A stretch of 64,000 nucleotides of DNA from Odoribacter sp. (GTDB lineage: Bacteria > Bacteroidota > Bacteroidia > Bacteroidales > Prolixibacteraceae): the NCBI GenBank assembly GCA_013824715.1, contig PNOH01000024.1, positions 1 through 64,000 on the forward strand, in the 5' to 3' direction. The position numbers were made by a program, and so were the translations under genes. Under the pieces are notes generated by a model. The model was not told the DNA's origin. It saw nothing but the letters and a program-made list of their open reading frames with translations, and ran no database searches. Positions 18,693 to 26,546 of the stretch are shown piece by piece (positions within the stretch are counted from its first letter, which is position 1; each line of letters opens with the position of its first letter).

Positions 18693-18700
18693 CAAAGATA
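18693..18700 (-). promoter_or_regulatory. Candidate -7 promoter box for surE
   Basis: Minus-strand TATCTTTG, an exact match to TAnnTTTG, giving a predicted start about 16 nt before the surE ATG. No convincing -33 TTTG. Confidence 0.5.
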
Positions 18701-18730
18701 AATGAATGTACCTGATAAAATCCCTTCCCG

Positions 18731-19525
18731 TTAATTTTTAAGAATAATTTTGAACTCATCGCCATTTCTCCATTTACGCGAAATCTGACAATATTCACCG
18801 GGATGAGCCACGTACTTTACATTTCCGTGGGTAACTGAAGGATTAACGGCCCATTCAGGAATCCGTATAAAGACATCCAGATAACGAACATCGCTGCATT
18901 CACATTTCAGCGTCATTTCATTGCTTGCGGGGAAAGTAGTTTCCTGAATTAATTTGATCGTTCCGCCGGTCGTATGCTGATGTGTCAGGATGGATGAACC
19001 AATGATATTGATATAAATCTGATCGTCGATATGCGTATAGATAATCGATTTCAGTTGTTTTTCAGACAGTACCTGCCACGGGAACTGGTAAAGCAACTCC
19101 TCAATCGCATCGCCAAACTTAACTTCAGCCGACAGTTTCAGTAAAATGATATTGAGATCGGCCCATTTGTTTGCAATTGCCGATGCTTCAGAATTCGACA
19201 AGGAATCAGCCGGTAATAAAGACAATCCATCTTTTGCTAAATCGCACCAATTTGCCGAAAGTGTATTCCAAATACTGTCCGATTGATTTCTTCTAAGTCT
19301 TTCTACAAGAGAAATCATTTCGTCCAGTTTTATGGATAGCTGATTTTGTCCCGAAATATTCACAGCCGAATCTGCTAAGAGCCGCTGATTTAACGAATGA
19401 TCGAGGGTGATATTCCTATCCGGAAAAGAACCTGAATTGATGACATTCAGCCCATTCTCATTATTTTTGCAGGAGAATAAAAAAATAACCATTCCAATAA
19501 TTGCAGGGATCCGTAGAAGCTTCAT
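18731..19525 (-). CDS. Lipoprotein carrying a GH127-like C-terminal region without the catalytic centre
   Basis: Predicted 264-residue lipoprotein: the signal ends in the lipobox FLFSC. The C-terminal ~120 residues follow the pattern of the beta-sandwich of GH127 (beta-L-arabinofuranosidase, DUF1680) proteins: DDQIYINIIGSS, then IKLIQETTFPASNEMTLK, VFIRIPEWAVNPSV, HPGEYCQISRKWRNGDEF. A short stretch before it (LLKLSAEVKFGDAIEELLYQ) resembles the end of the GH127 helical barrel. The Cys-rich zinc site and most of the barrel are absent, as family members are about 600 residues or more. I chose the ATG at 19525 because the upstream in-frame Met (19585) precedes a promoter-like box at 19570-19577. 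Function unknown; probably a degenerate or repurposed domain. Confidence 0.6.
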   Translation of the reverse strand: MKLLRIPAIIGMVIFLFSCKNNENGLNVINSGSFPDRNITLDHSLNQRLLADSAVNISGQNQLSIKLDEMISLVERLRRNQSDSIWNTLSANWCDLAKDGLSLLPADSLSNSEASAIANKWADLNIILLKLSAEVKFGDAIEELLYQFPWQVLSEKQLKSIIYTHIDDQIYINIIGSSILTHQHTTGGTIKLIQETTFPASNEMTLKCECSDVRYLDVFIRIPEWAVNPSVTHGNVKYVAHPGEYCQISRKWRNGDEFKIILKN

Positions 19526-19569
19526 TTCATTATTTTTTACTCCTGAAACATTTTTATCGTCAACAGGTT

Positions 19570-19577
19570 CAAATATA
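19570..19577 (-). promoter_or_regulatory. Candidate -7 box for the GH127-like lipoprotein gene
   Basis: Minus-strand TATATTTG fits TAnnTTTG and places transcription start about 38 nt before the ATG at 19525. It lies 14 bp from the plus-strand box at 19592-19599, making a divergent promoter pair. Confidence 0.5.
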
Positions 19578-19591
19578 TGCATCAATTAGCT

Positions 19592-19599
19592 TATATTTG
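19592..19599 (+). promoter_or_regulatory. Candidate -7 box for the MATE exporter gene
   Basis: Plus-strand TATATTTG fits TAnnTTTG. The predicted start near 19605 leaves a leader of roughly 137 nt before the MATE ATG. The -33 element is not clear. Confidence 0.5.
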
Positions 19600-19621
19600 C
19601 CGATAACAAAAAGACCGAAAT

Positions 19622-19669
19622 ATGAAACTGATTTCAACTCCGGCGGTCTGTATATCCGCAAACATCTAA
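19622..19669 (+). CDS. Possible 15-codon leader peptide before the MATE gene
   Basis: A complete ATG-to-TAA frame of 15 codons (MKLISTPAVCISANI) lies in the predicted MATE leader, starting about 17 nt after the predicted transcription start and ending one base before a perfect palindrome. This could be a translated upstream ORF controlling the exporter, but a frame this short can occur by chance. Confidence 0.2.
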   Translation: MKLISTPAVCISANI

Positions 19670-19670
19670 T

Positions 19671-19685
19671 TTCTGCCTGGCAGAA
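19671..19685. promoter_or_regulatory. Perfect 15-bp palindrome in the MATE leader
   Basis: TTCTGCC-T-GGCAGAA, two perfect 7-bp arms around one base, 56 bp before the MATE start codon. It could be a dimeric repressor operator or part of a leader RNA hairpin. Confidence 0.4.
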
Positions 19686-19741
19686 AGCGGATTCATCATT
19701 CTTTTACCCAAACTTTTTTTTCATTTAAATCCATTTTTATC

Positions 19742-21178
19742 ATGTCTGATAGAAATCCGATATCATTTTTAGCCCAATTAAAATCTATCCCATTCCAGTC
19801 GTTGTGGACCGACATTAAGGAAGCAATCTCCGGGACTGACCGTGATTTCACCAGCGACAGTATTGGCAAAGCTTTGCTCATTCTTTCCATCCCAATGGTC
19901 TTGGAAATGATTATGGAGTCAATCTTTGCCGTAGTTGATATCTTTTTTGTTTCCAGATTAGGCGCTGATGCGGTTGCTACTGTTGGAATTACCGAATCAT
20001 CAATGACCATCGTTTATGCCATTTGTATGGGACTGAGTACGGCAACAACCGCTTTGGTTGCGCGCCGGATTGGAGAGAAAAAAGCAGGGAAAGCTGGCGT
20101 AGTGGCATTCCAGGCAATAATTTCGGGACTAATTGTATCTATCCTGATAGCCATTCCGGGTATCATTTATGCCAAAGAATTTCTACTGCTGATGGGTGCC
20201 TCCGAAGAAATGGCTGAAGCCGGATATATGTTCCCTGCCATCATGTTCGGTAGTAATGCTGTCATCATGCTGCTTTTTATCATCAATGCAGTTTTCCGCA
20301 GTTCAGGAGATGCAGCAGTTTCGATGCGGGTTCTTGTATTTGCCAACCTCATTAACATTGTCCTTGATCCGCTTTTGATTTTTGGCATCGGTCCTTTTCC
20401 TGAATTTGGGCTGAAAGGCGCCGCCATTGCAACCACCATTGGCCGCGGATTGGCAGTTTGTTACCAGGTTTATTTGCTCTTTCACGGAAATAAACGTATC
20501 CGGATGGAACTTCAGCATTTGAAAATCAAATTCAAAGTGATGGTTCAACTGTTCAAACTTTCTGCTGGCGGAATTCTGCAATACATTATTGCCACATCAA
20601 GCTGGATTGCCCTTTACCGTATTATTTCTGAACTGGGATCAGAAGTAATGGCTGGTTATACTATTTCGATACGGATTGTGATTTTTGTGTTGCTTCCATC
20701 GTGGGGACTGAGCAATGCAGCATCAACACTGGTCGGGCAAAACCTGGGGGCTAAACAACCAGAACGGGCTGAACGGACTGTCTGGATTACTGGTTACATT
20801 AACATGTTTTTACTGGGGCTGGTTGGATTAATACTGATTGTTTTTCCTGAAGCTTTTATTCGCATTTTCATCGATAATCCTGAAGTTATCCGAAATGGCG
20901 CCATCAGTCTGCAGATGATCAGTATTGGCTTTATTTCGTATGCGTTAGGAATGGTGCTGACCCAGGCATTTAACGGAAGCGGCGACACTGCGACCCCAAC
21001 CCGAATCAACCTGTTTTGCTTCTGGTTGTTCGAAATACCATTGGCATACCTGCTTGCTATTGTTCTTGACATGAAAATCTACGGGATTTCTGTAGCTATT
21101 GTAGCTGCCGAAACAGCATTGACGCTGACGGCCTGGTACTATTTCAGGAAAGGAAAATGGAAGACAATAAAAGTATAG
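19742..21178 (+). CDS. MATE-family multidrug/cation exporter
   Basis: Twelve-helix antiporter of the MATE (NorM/DinF) family expelling drugs or metabolites with Na+ or H+. The 478-residue protein has a ~45-residue hydrophilic N-terminal extension before the first helix (SIGKALLILSIPMVLEMIMESIFAVVDIFFVSRLGADAVATVG). Repeat-half signatures follow, such as MGLSTATTALVARRIGEKK and, in the second half, PSWGLSNAASTLVGQNLGA. It is divergent from the GH127-like lipoprotein, with close-set opposite promoters and a leader containing a possible leader peptide and a palindrome. Substrate unknown. Confidence 0.95.
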   Translation: MSDRNPISFLAQLKSIPFQSLWTDIKEAISGTDRDFTSDSIGKALLILSIPMVLEMIMESIFAVVDIFFVSRLGADAVATVGITESSMTIVYAICMGLSTATTALVARRIGEKKAGKAGVVAFQAIISGLIVSILIAIPGIIYAKEFLLLMGASEEMAEAGYMFPAIMFGSNAVIMLLFIINAVFRSSGDAAVSMRVLVFANLINIVLDPLLIFGIGPFPEFGLKGAAIATTIGRGLAVCYQVYLLFHGNKRIRMELQHLKIKFKVMVQLFKLSAGGILQYIIATSSWIALYRIISELGSEVMAGYTISIRIVIFVLLPSWGLSNAASTLVGQNLGAKQPERAERTVWITGYINMFLLGLVGLILIVFPEAFIRIFIDNPEVIRNGAISLQMISIGFISYALGMVLTQAFNGSGDTATPTRINLFCFWLFEIPLAYLLAIVLDMKIYGISVAIVAAETALTLTAWYYFRKGKWKTIKV

Positions 21179-21534
21179 AAACAAAGAAAAAAGGAAAGAG
21201 GGAAAAGAATAGGAAATAAGCAAAACCCCCTTGGTATTACTTTAACGCCGAAGGTGTGATAAGATTATAGCCAGATAATTGCACCTAAACAACCAACCCC
21301 GAAGGGGTGGCATCGACATCTTATCATCATGTCATCCCTTCGGGATTGGAGAAATGGTTTTTTGATCATTTCTATAATCATACCAATCCCACGGGATATT
21401 AACACCGTTTAATCGTCATGTTCAATTATCCTTACATCTTTGGGGTAAGAAAAACAACTGTTTTTGCTTGCCTTTGATGGCTTTCATTTTCTTCAGTTAT
21501 TCTACCTTGGGACTAATGAACTCTTTCCTTATTA
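21179..21534. other. Intergenic region with Bacteroidota-type hairpin repeats
   Basis: About 356 bp without a gene. It contains small hairpins CCCC-GAA-GGGG (21297-21307), ATCCC-TTC-GGGAT (21334-21346) and ATCCC-AC-GGGAT (21386-21397). These look like a dispersed structured repeat of the kind common in Bacteroidota gaps. No promoter or RNA gene was recognised. Confidence 0.55.
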
Positions 21535-21852
21535 TTAGTCAGAATAATTCTTGAGTAAAAGGTTCCTTAGTCTGGGCGCGGAAAATGTAGCAACACCAAC
21601 CACAATCAGCGTCATCACCCCGCCAAAAATAACCGAAGGAACCAATCCTATCAGGATGGCGGCGGCTCCCGATTCAAAAGCTCCAAGTTCATTCGACGAA
21701 CCAACAAAAATGGTAATGTCGTACAATTGCCAGCCCACAATCACGGCCTGCATCAAAACTGCTGCTGTCATAAAGAATCGGTAGGCCATAAACAAGCGGA
21801 AATTGCTGATGTGCATGACCGCGAAAGCTTCGTTGGAAAACATCTTTGTCAT
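21535..21852 (-). pseudogene. Internally deleted MFS transporter relic
   Basis: A 105-codon frame whose two halves look like opposite ends of one ~410-residue MFS exporter. Residues 1-47 (SNFRLFMAYRFFMTAAVLMQ then AVIVGWQLYDIT) match the start and first helix of EntS-like/MFS_3 proteins. Residues 48-105 (IFVGSSNELGAFESGAAA then GLVPSVIFGGVMTLIVVG, SAPRLRNL) match the last two helices and C-terminus of the same family. The ~300 residues between are gone, with the frame kept. Start and stop are intact, so a three-helix peptide could still be made, but transport is not possible. Confidence 0.75.
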
Positions 21853-21978
21853 TCTCTTCTGTGCAATATATACCTAAATTTTCAACTTATGGAAGGTATC
21901 TTTCGATGTTGACAAATATAGATATTCCATTTACCGGTAAAATTCAATTGGTGCTCTATTCTTTACGGAAGCAGTTCA

Positions 21979-22006
21979 TTTGATTGACTCAAATGTCGTA
22001 CTTTTA
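21979..22006 (+). promoter_or_regulatory. Weak promoter candidate for yccF-like gene
   Basis: TTTG at 21979-21982, 16-nt spacer, and TACTTTTA at 21999-22006 (one mismatch to TAnnTTTG). It would start transcription about 23 nt before the ATG at 22035. The spacer is shorter than usual. Confidence 0.35.
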
Positions 22007-22034
22007 AAATCAAAAATTAAATAAACGAAACATT

Positions 22035-22409
22035 ATGGGCACACTTGGAAATTTAATCTGGCTGGTATTTGGTGGTTTTTTAGTATTTATTGAGTACATG
22101 GTTGCTGGTTTTTTACTCTGTATCACCATTATCGGGATTCCGTTTGGAATTCAGGCATTTAAGCTGGCCATGCTTGCCTTGTGGCCGTTTGGTAAAACCA
22201 TCGTTTTAACGCCGGGAAATCCGGGTTGCCTGTCAACCATCATGAACCTGATCTGGCTGCTCATTGGCGGTTTATGGATCGCCTTAACCCACCTGATTTT
22301 CGGATTGCTACTGGGAATCACCATCATCGGAATTCCATGGGCCAAACAGCATTTCAAACTTGTTTCGCTCGCATTAACTCCGTTTGGACGAGAGATTGTT
22401 GACAAATAA
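22035..22409 (+). CDS. YccF domain-containing inner-membrane protein
   Basis: A 124-residue membrane protein made of two similar halves. Each has the pattern N-x-I-W-L(V/L)-(F/I)-G-G followed by ITIIGIP(F/W) and AF/KL...LAL-PFG, that is LGNLIWLVFGGFLVF / TIIGIPFGIQAFKL and MNLIWLLIGGLWIAL / TIIGIPWAKQHFKL. This tandem repeat is the YccF family signature. Function is not established. The small gap to the convergent M14 gene (7 bp) holds no terminator. Confidence 0.92.
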   Translation: MGTLGNLIWLVFGGFLVFIEYMVAGFLLCITIIGIPFGIQAFKLAMLALWPFGKTIVLTPGNPGCLSTIMNLIWLLIGGLWIALTHLIFGLLLGITIIGIPWAKQHFKLVSLALTPFGREIVDK

Positions 22410-22416
22410 TGTTGGA

Positions 22417-24984
22417 TTACTCCGGACCATTCCCCGATGACAAACGGATTTTATCGCCAAAAAACAGGCCGTTTGCAAATTGACGGCTGGTACCCGACCA
22501 ATATCCACGGAACACTACGTTGTTGTAATAGGCAATAATCCTCCCTTTCTTTAAACCAAAAATCCCCAGTGCCGGCGTGCCGCTCAACGATTTGATAAAC
22601 CTGAGCGGGGCATAGCCGTCGAGCAAGGGAGAACTGGTGTACCAAACCGGATAGTTGGCCGAAATATTTTCAGCTTTAAGCTGAATGATTTTATTGTCTT
22701 TAAAAGCTGGGAGCCGGTCGGTCTGAAATCCATAATTGATCGGATGGGTCAGATCGAGCCGTGTTTCAAAGACAGTCCCCGGAATTTCACGCGATGCTTT
22801 GAACAGTGCAGAATTCTCATAATTGAACCCGATTGCTTTGATCTCATCCTTTTCAAGTTCAATCGTTACCAGTTTATTTTTGTTTAACCAGTTGATCGCA
22901 CTTTCAAAAGCAATCAGAGTATTTCCTGCTGCCACCCAATCCTGAAGTTTTCCGGTAACTTTTTCATCCAAATCCTGATAATTTCCATCAGGCATTACGA
23001 TGATATTATAACGGTTCAGACTACTCTGTTTAAAGGCTTTCAGAGGCAGCATGGTAAATGGTATTTTATACTTCGTATCGAGCAGATGCCATATCTGACC
23101 GGCATTTATAGCGTTCACCCCGTCATCGGTAAGAACTGCAATCTTTGGTTTTGTTATCACCGAAAAATAAGAACTGCCCAGATCAACCGACTTATTGTCG
23201 CCAGTATTTATAAGGTAAACATCAATCCCATCAATCAAATTAATTTCCGAAATTATCTTCTCCACCTTAGCCTGATCAGTATTTATTGAACCAAGTGGGA
23301 TGAGTATTGAACCCTGGCCGAATTTCAGCCCGTCCAGTGTTTCGAAAGATTTTCCGGCGACTTTAACTACGATATTTTCGTTCAGCAGCCGGGACAAAGC
23401 CCCTGGCGCATGATAATCATCCCATTTAAAGACATAGGCGATGGTCAATCCGCTCCCTATAATTTTACCTTTTGGCAATTGCTCTTCCGAAAAAATATCT
23501 CCGGTTATACCGGAATAAGTTTTTATCATTTCGAAGGGCAGGTTATAAGCCTGAGGAATATTCCAGGCCGATATGTCATAAAATGAACTGTCTTTTGGGT
23601 TGAGATGAAGTCCAAAAATTGATTTTATCAGACGGTATTGAGCCTGATCAACTGGAACCACATAAGCAAAAGATGCTTTGAAAGAGTGTGTTCCCGCGTT
23701 CAGGTCATTTTTCAGGAGATACGATTTTATTCCATGATTATTCAGAAGTTGGGCAAATTTAAACGTGGTGTTCCGATCATTTAAGGCACCGAAAACATAC
23801 GCTTTTTGTATTTCTTTTTTGGCCTCTTCAATTGCCGATAAGTAATAGTTTCGCTGATAATTGAGAAACTCATTTTTTAAACTGAAAGCCGTTTTGACGG
23901 TCGAAATTGTTCCGATAAACTGGTTCCGGATGGCAAATGGGAATGTGAGCAAGCCGTTTTCCGACTCCTGAACAAATCCCCTGACACTTGCCTGCTCAAA
24001 AAGCAGGGCAACACCGCCATTCAAATCGGGGTAAGTCGAGCCACGGCCAATGTAATAATCGTCGTATCGCTCTTTTGAAAAATAAAAAGAACCAGCTTCG
24101 TCGAATGCTTTGGCATAATTGTCGGCCAGTTTCTGTGTCAATGCCTGATTTTCGGCTGAAATCAACGAATTTATACGGCTTGGCTCTCCGGGTGAAAAAT
24201 GAAACGATGAATTAGCGCCCTGTTCATGCTCGTCAATCAGGATATTTGGTTTCCATTCCTGAAGTTTCCTTATCCTGGCTTCAGATTCGGGTTGTTCGAT
24301 GGGCAGCCAGTCGCGGTTCAGGTCGAACCAGTAATGATTGTACCGTCCACCTGGCCACGATTCGTTGTGCTCCCTGCTGGCCGGATCAGGATTCGTCATG
24401 TAACTTTTATTGCCGTTTGCCCAGGTCGAAAAGCGCTGCACACCATCAGGATTTGTGGCCGGATCAATCAGGATGACGGTTTTTTCGAGCATTTCCTCCA
24501 TTTCTTTTCCGGAAGCGGATGCCAGATAATAGGCTGTCAGCATCGAACAGTTAGTAGCGCTGGCCTCGTTTCCGTGAATGCTGTGGCTCAACCATACGAC
24601 CACTGGTAAATCGGTAACATTCAGCTTTGATGAAACCGAAGGGTCGTTTAATTGAAGATGTTGCTGCCTGATTTCCTCAATCCTTTTCATATTGCTTTCG
24701 GAACTGATAATAGCAACCGTAATTGGCCTGTTTTCGTGCGTTTTGCCGTAAACTTCGTATTTTACCCTGGGCGAAGCCTGTGCCAAATGCCTGAAATAAT
24801 CCACAATGTTGTCGTGACTGGCATGAAATTCACCGACCCGAAAGCCCAAAACATCTTCGGGTTTTGGAATTTCAGGATTGTAAACAACTCCTTTTGGCAG
24901 GTAATACGATAAGTCTTGCGCGATACTGCTACCTGCCAAAACAATGGTCAACAGGAAAATGATCAGGGTAAATTTTTTTGTCAT
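22417..24984 (-). CDS. Secreted M14-family zinc carboxypeptidase-like peptidase
   Basis: Exported 855-residue metallopeptidase. A signal peptide (about 1-22) precedes an M14 catalytic domain (about 55-400). The zinc ligands HGNE (His137 and Glu140) are visible, followed by the DPATNPDGVQRFSTW and DLNRDW segments typical of M14, and a Glu in ALLFEQASVRG in the position of the catalytic base. The C-terminal half (about 470-855) is a class I glutamine amidotransferase-like/beta region of unclear role, seen in other long Bacteroidota M14 proteins. Its ATG overlaps the stop codon of the upstream S51 gene (ATGA), so the two are translationally coupled and probably act together on peptides outside the cell. 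Confidence 0.9.
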   Translation of the reverse strand: MTKKFTLIIFLLTIVLAGSSIAQDLSYYLPKGVVYNPEIPKPEDVLGFRVGEFHASHDNIVDYFRHLAQASPRVKYEVYGKTHENRPITVAIISSESNMKRIEEIRQQHLQLNDPSVSSKLNVTDLPVVVWLSHSIHGNEASATNCSMLTAYYLASASGKEMEEMLEKTVILIDPATNPDGVQRFSTWANGNKSYMTNPDPASREHNESWPGGRYNHYWFDLNRDWLPIEQPESEARIRKLQEWKPNILIDEHEQGANSSFHFSPGEPSRINSLISAENQALTQKLADNYAKAFDEAGSFYFSKERYDDYYIGRGSTYPDLNGGVALLFEQASVRGFVQESENGLLTFPFAIRNQFIGTISTVKTAFSLKNEFLNYQRNYYLSAIEEAKKEIQKAYVFGALNDRNTTFKFAQLLNNHGIKSYLLKNDLNAGTHSFKASFAYVVPVDQAQYRLIKSIFGLHLNPKDSSFYDISAWNIPQAYNLPFEMIKTYSGITGDIFSEEQLPKGKIIGSGLTIAYVFKWDDYHAPGALSRLLNENIVVKVAGKSFETLDGLKFGQGSILIPLGSINTDQAKVEKIISEINLIDGIDVYLINTGDNKSVDLGSSYFSVITKPKIAVLTDDGVNAINAGQIWHLLDTKYKIPFTMLPLKAFKQSSLNRYNIIVMPDGNYQDLDEKVTGKLQDWVAAGNTLIAFESAINWLNKNKLVTIELEKDEIKAIGFNYENSALFKASREIPGTVFETRLDLTHPINYGFQTDRLPAFKDNKIIQLKAENISANYPVWYTSSPLLDGYAPLRFIKSLSGTPALGIFGLKKGRIIAYYNNVVFRGYWSGTSRQFANGLFFGDKIRLSSGNGPE

Positions 24985-25898
24985 CGGTTATTTTTTTTGT
25001 CAGTTTTTCCCTTTATCACCGCTCTTGAGCCTAAATCATACTTTTGTCCCTCATGAAGGAAGAAAAATGGTCCGTTTGAAGCGGTGAAATCTTCCTTGTC
25101 GCCAACCGTGTGTTTTGGGCCATTGCCTTGTATGGTACTGTAATCGTAAATAGCGACGTACGATTTGCCCATGACTTCAAGCGTATCATGTTGTACCAGT
25201 ATTGCGGTTGATTCATCCAATCCGATACCGATAAGCTGAAGATTCGATTTGACAACATCCACCAGATCAAACATCCGGTTTCGCTTCAGCAAATGTTGAT
25301 CGATAACCGAATTACGAAGAAATCCAAGTCCTTGAGTGTGGTCACCAACCAATATATGAGCCCCGCTGGTATCTCCCCGCCACAAAAAGGAACCTTGAAT
25401 GGTTGCACCGGCAGAAGTTCCGGCAATTACGCCGCCACGTTCAAGTACTTCGAAGAAAGCCTGATGAGTCATAGTATTCAGGTAAGAATCGGCAATCCGC
25501 CATTGCCGGCCTCCGACAAAAAACACACCGGTAGCGGTTTTCAGTGAATGAATGAATTTTTCGCTGTTGGCTTCGGCCAGATTCTTGGTATGTAGCAAAG
25601 TGACATTACTAATCCCGGTTTCCCGTTTTATCATTTCAACCGATTCAGGGTTGAATCCGGCAGAATCGCCCAAAGCTGCTGTTACCACCACGATGCTGGC
25701 CTTTTTTTCGCCACCGGCCAATTCTGTAAATTTTTTCCAGATTTCGGGAGGTATTTGGCCGCCGCCGATGATGATCAGCGAACCCTTTTCGGGGCCGTGC
25801 TTTGTAGTTGAAGGGTTGATAGTAACGGGAGTTTGTGAATATCCGATTGCGGCAAGTAATAATACAATCAGGATGAATACGGTTGTAAATTTCTTCAT
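24981..25898 (-). CDS. Cyanophycinase-like peptidase (S51 family), exported
   Basis: 305-residue serine peptidase of the S51 group (cyanophycinase/peptidase E). A signal peptide (about 1-21, ending GYSQ) targets it outward. Family marks: GSLIIIGGGQIP, VFFVGGRQWR and the nucleophile elbow GTSAGA with Ser162. Characterised relatives cleave beta-Asp-Arg dipeptide units of cyanophycin or N-terminal Asp bonds. Export and coupling to an M14 carboxypeptidase point to degradation of an extracellular Asp-rich peptide or polymer, which is inference. First gene of the two-gene operon. Confidence 0.9.
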   Translation of the reverse strand: MKKFTTVFILIVLLLAAIGYSQTPVTINPSTTKHGPEKGSLIIIGGGQIPPEIWKKFTELAGGEKKASIVVVTAALGDSAGFNPESVEMIKRETGISNVTLLHTKNLAEANSEKFIHSLKTATGVFFVGGRQWRIADSYLNTMTHQAFFEVLERGGVIAGTSAGATIQGSFLWRGDTSGAHILVGDHTQGLGFLRNSVIDQHLLKRNRMFDLVDVVKSNLQLIGIGLDESTAILVQHDTLEVMGKSYVAIYDYSTIQGNGPKHTVGDKEDFTASNGPFFFLHEGQKYDLGSRAVIKGKTDKKNNR

Positions 25899-26106
25899 GA
25901 AATATGGTTAGTCAATAAATTAGTTGGTTGGTTGATTGTTTCCTGATACGGGAAATAATCTGTATTCTATTGTCACACGCTCATTTTCTGAACATTCGAA
26001 TATATACTTTTTATGTCATCTTTTATAGATGTGCGACTTTTTTTGTAAATCCAATCGGATGCCAATCGCTTTTGTGTAACTTCTTTTTTGACGACCGATT
26101 CTGTTA

Positions 26107-26151
26107 CGTCCGAAAAAAGGTTTTTTCTTGAAGAAGGGTTTCCCGCGGACG
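26107..26151. repeat. CGTCCG/CGGACG element, copy B
   Basis: 45 bp from CGTCCG to CGGACG. Together with copy C it shares an extended left flank of about 25 bp (TTTTTTGA, then GACCGATTCTGTTA) that differs by one base, showing recent duplication. Confidence 0.8.
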
Positions 26152-26173
26152 GATTTATCTTTTTTCCCATTTT

Positions 26174-26217
26174 CACAGGGCGGTGCCCTGTGCTATTATC
26201 TGTCGCCCTTACAGGGC
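26174..26217. repeat. Hairpin pair (CACAGGGC and GCCC/GGGC)
   Basis: Perfect 8-bp hairpin CACAGGGC-GGT-GCCCTGTG (26174-26192) followed by GCCC-TTACA-GGGC (26205-26217). The style matches dispersed GGGCGGTGCCCTG-type repeats of Bacteroidota gaps. Confidence 0.7.
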
Positions 26218-26363
26218 TGAAATCCAACGAGAACCGATACCCAAAGCTTACCCCCTTTCTGGGGGAACGGGAAGGGGGCTTCACGCAGTCATTCGTTTAT
26301 GGGCTGCTTTTTTTATGCTGAGGGACTTTTATGCACCCTCTTTTTTGAAGACCGATTCTGTTA

Positions 26364-26409
26364 CGTCCGAAATGAGGTTAAAGCTATGTTCAGCCTCATC
26401 CCGCGGACG
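26364..26409. repeat. CGTCCG/CGGACG element, copy C
   Basis: 46 bp from CGTCCG to CGGACG. Just inside the boundaries, ATGAGG and CCTCAT form an extra 6-bp inverted repeat, suggesting the whole unit folds as a hairpin. Confidence 0.8.
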
Positions 26410-26546
26410 ATTTTCTTTTTTCATTCCCCTTCTACAAATATTCCGCACCTCTGGTGCTAAAACAATAAATGACCACCAATGACGTGAAACGAATGACAAT
26501 AAATGACCACATGAGACTGCAAACTGCGACTGAATACTGTGACTGA

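Larger units (their letters stand above)
25899..26546. other. Repeat-rich intergenic region upstream of the S51-M14 operon
   Basis: About 650 bp without a gene. It holds two copies of the CGTCCG element in the same orientation (26107-26151 and 26364-26409), a hairpin pair at 26174-26217, a CTACAAATATTCCG word followed by CACCTCTGGTGCT (about 26433-26459, related to 51822-51850), and ATGAC repeats at 26466-26512. It looks like a landing ground for dispersed repeats. Open frames here overlap the repeats and have no protein-like features. Confidence 0.65.
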
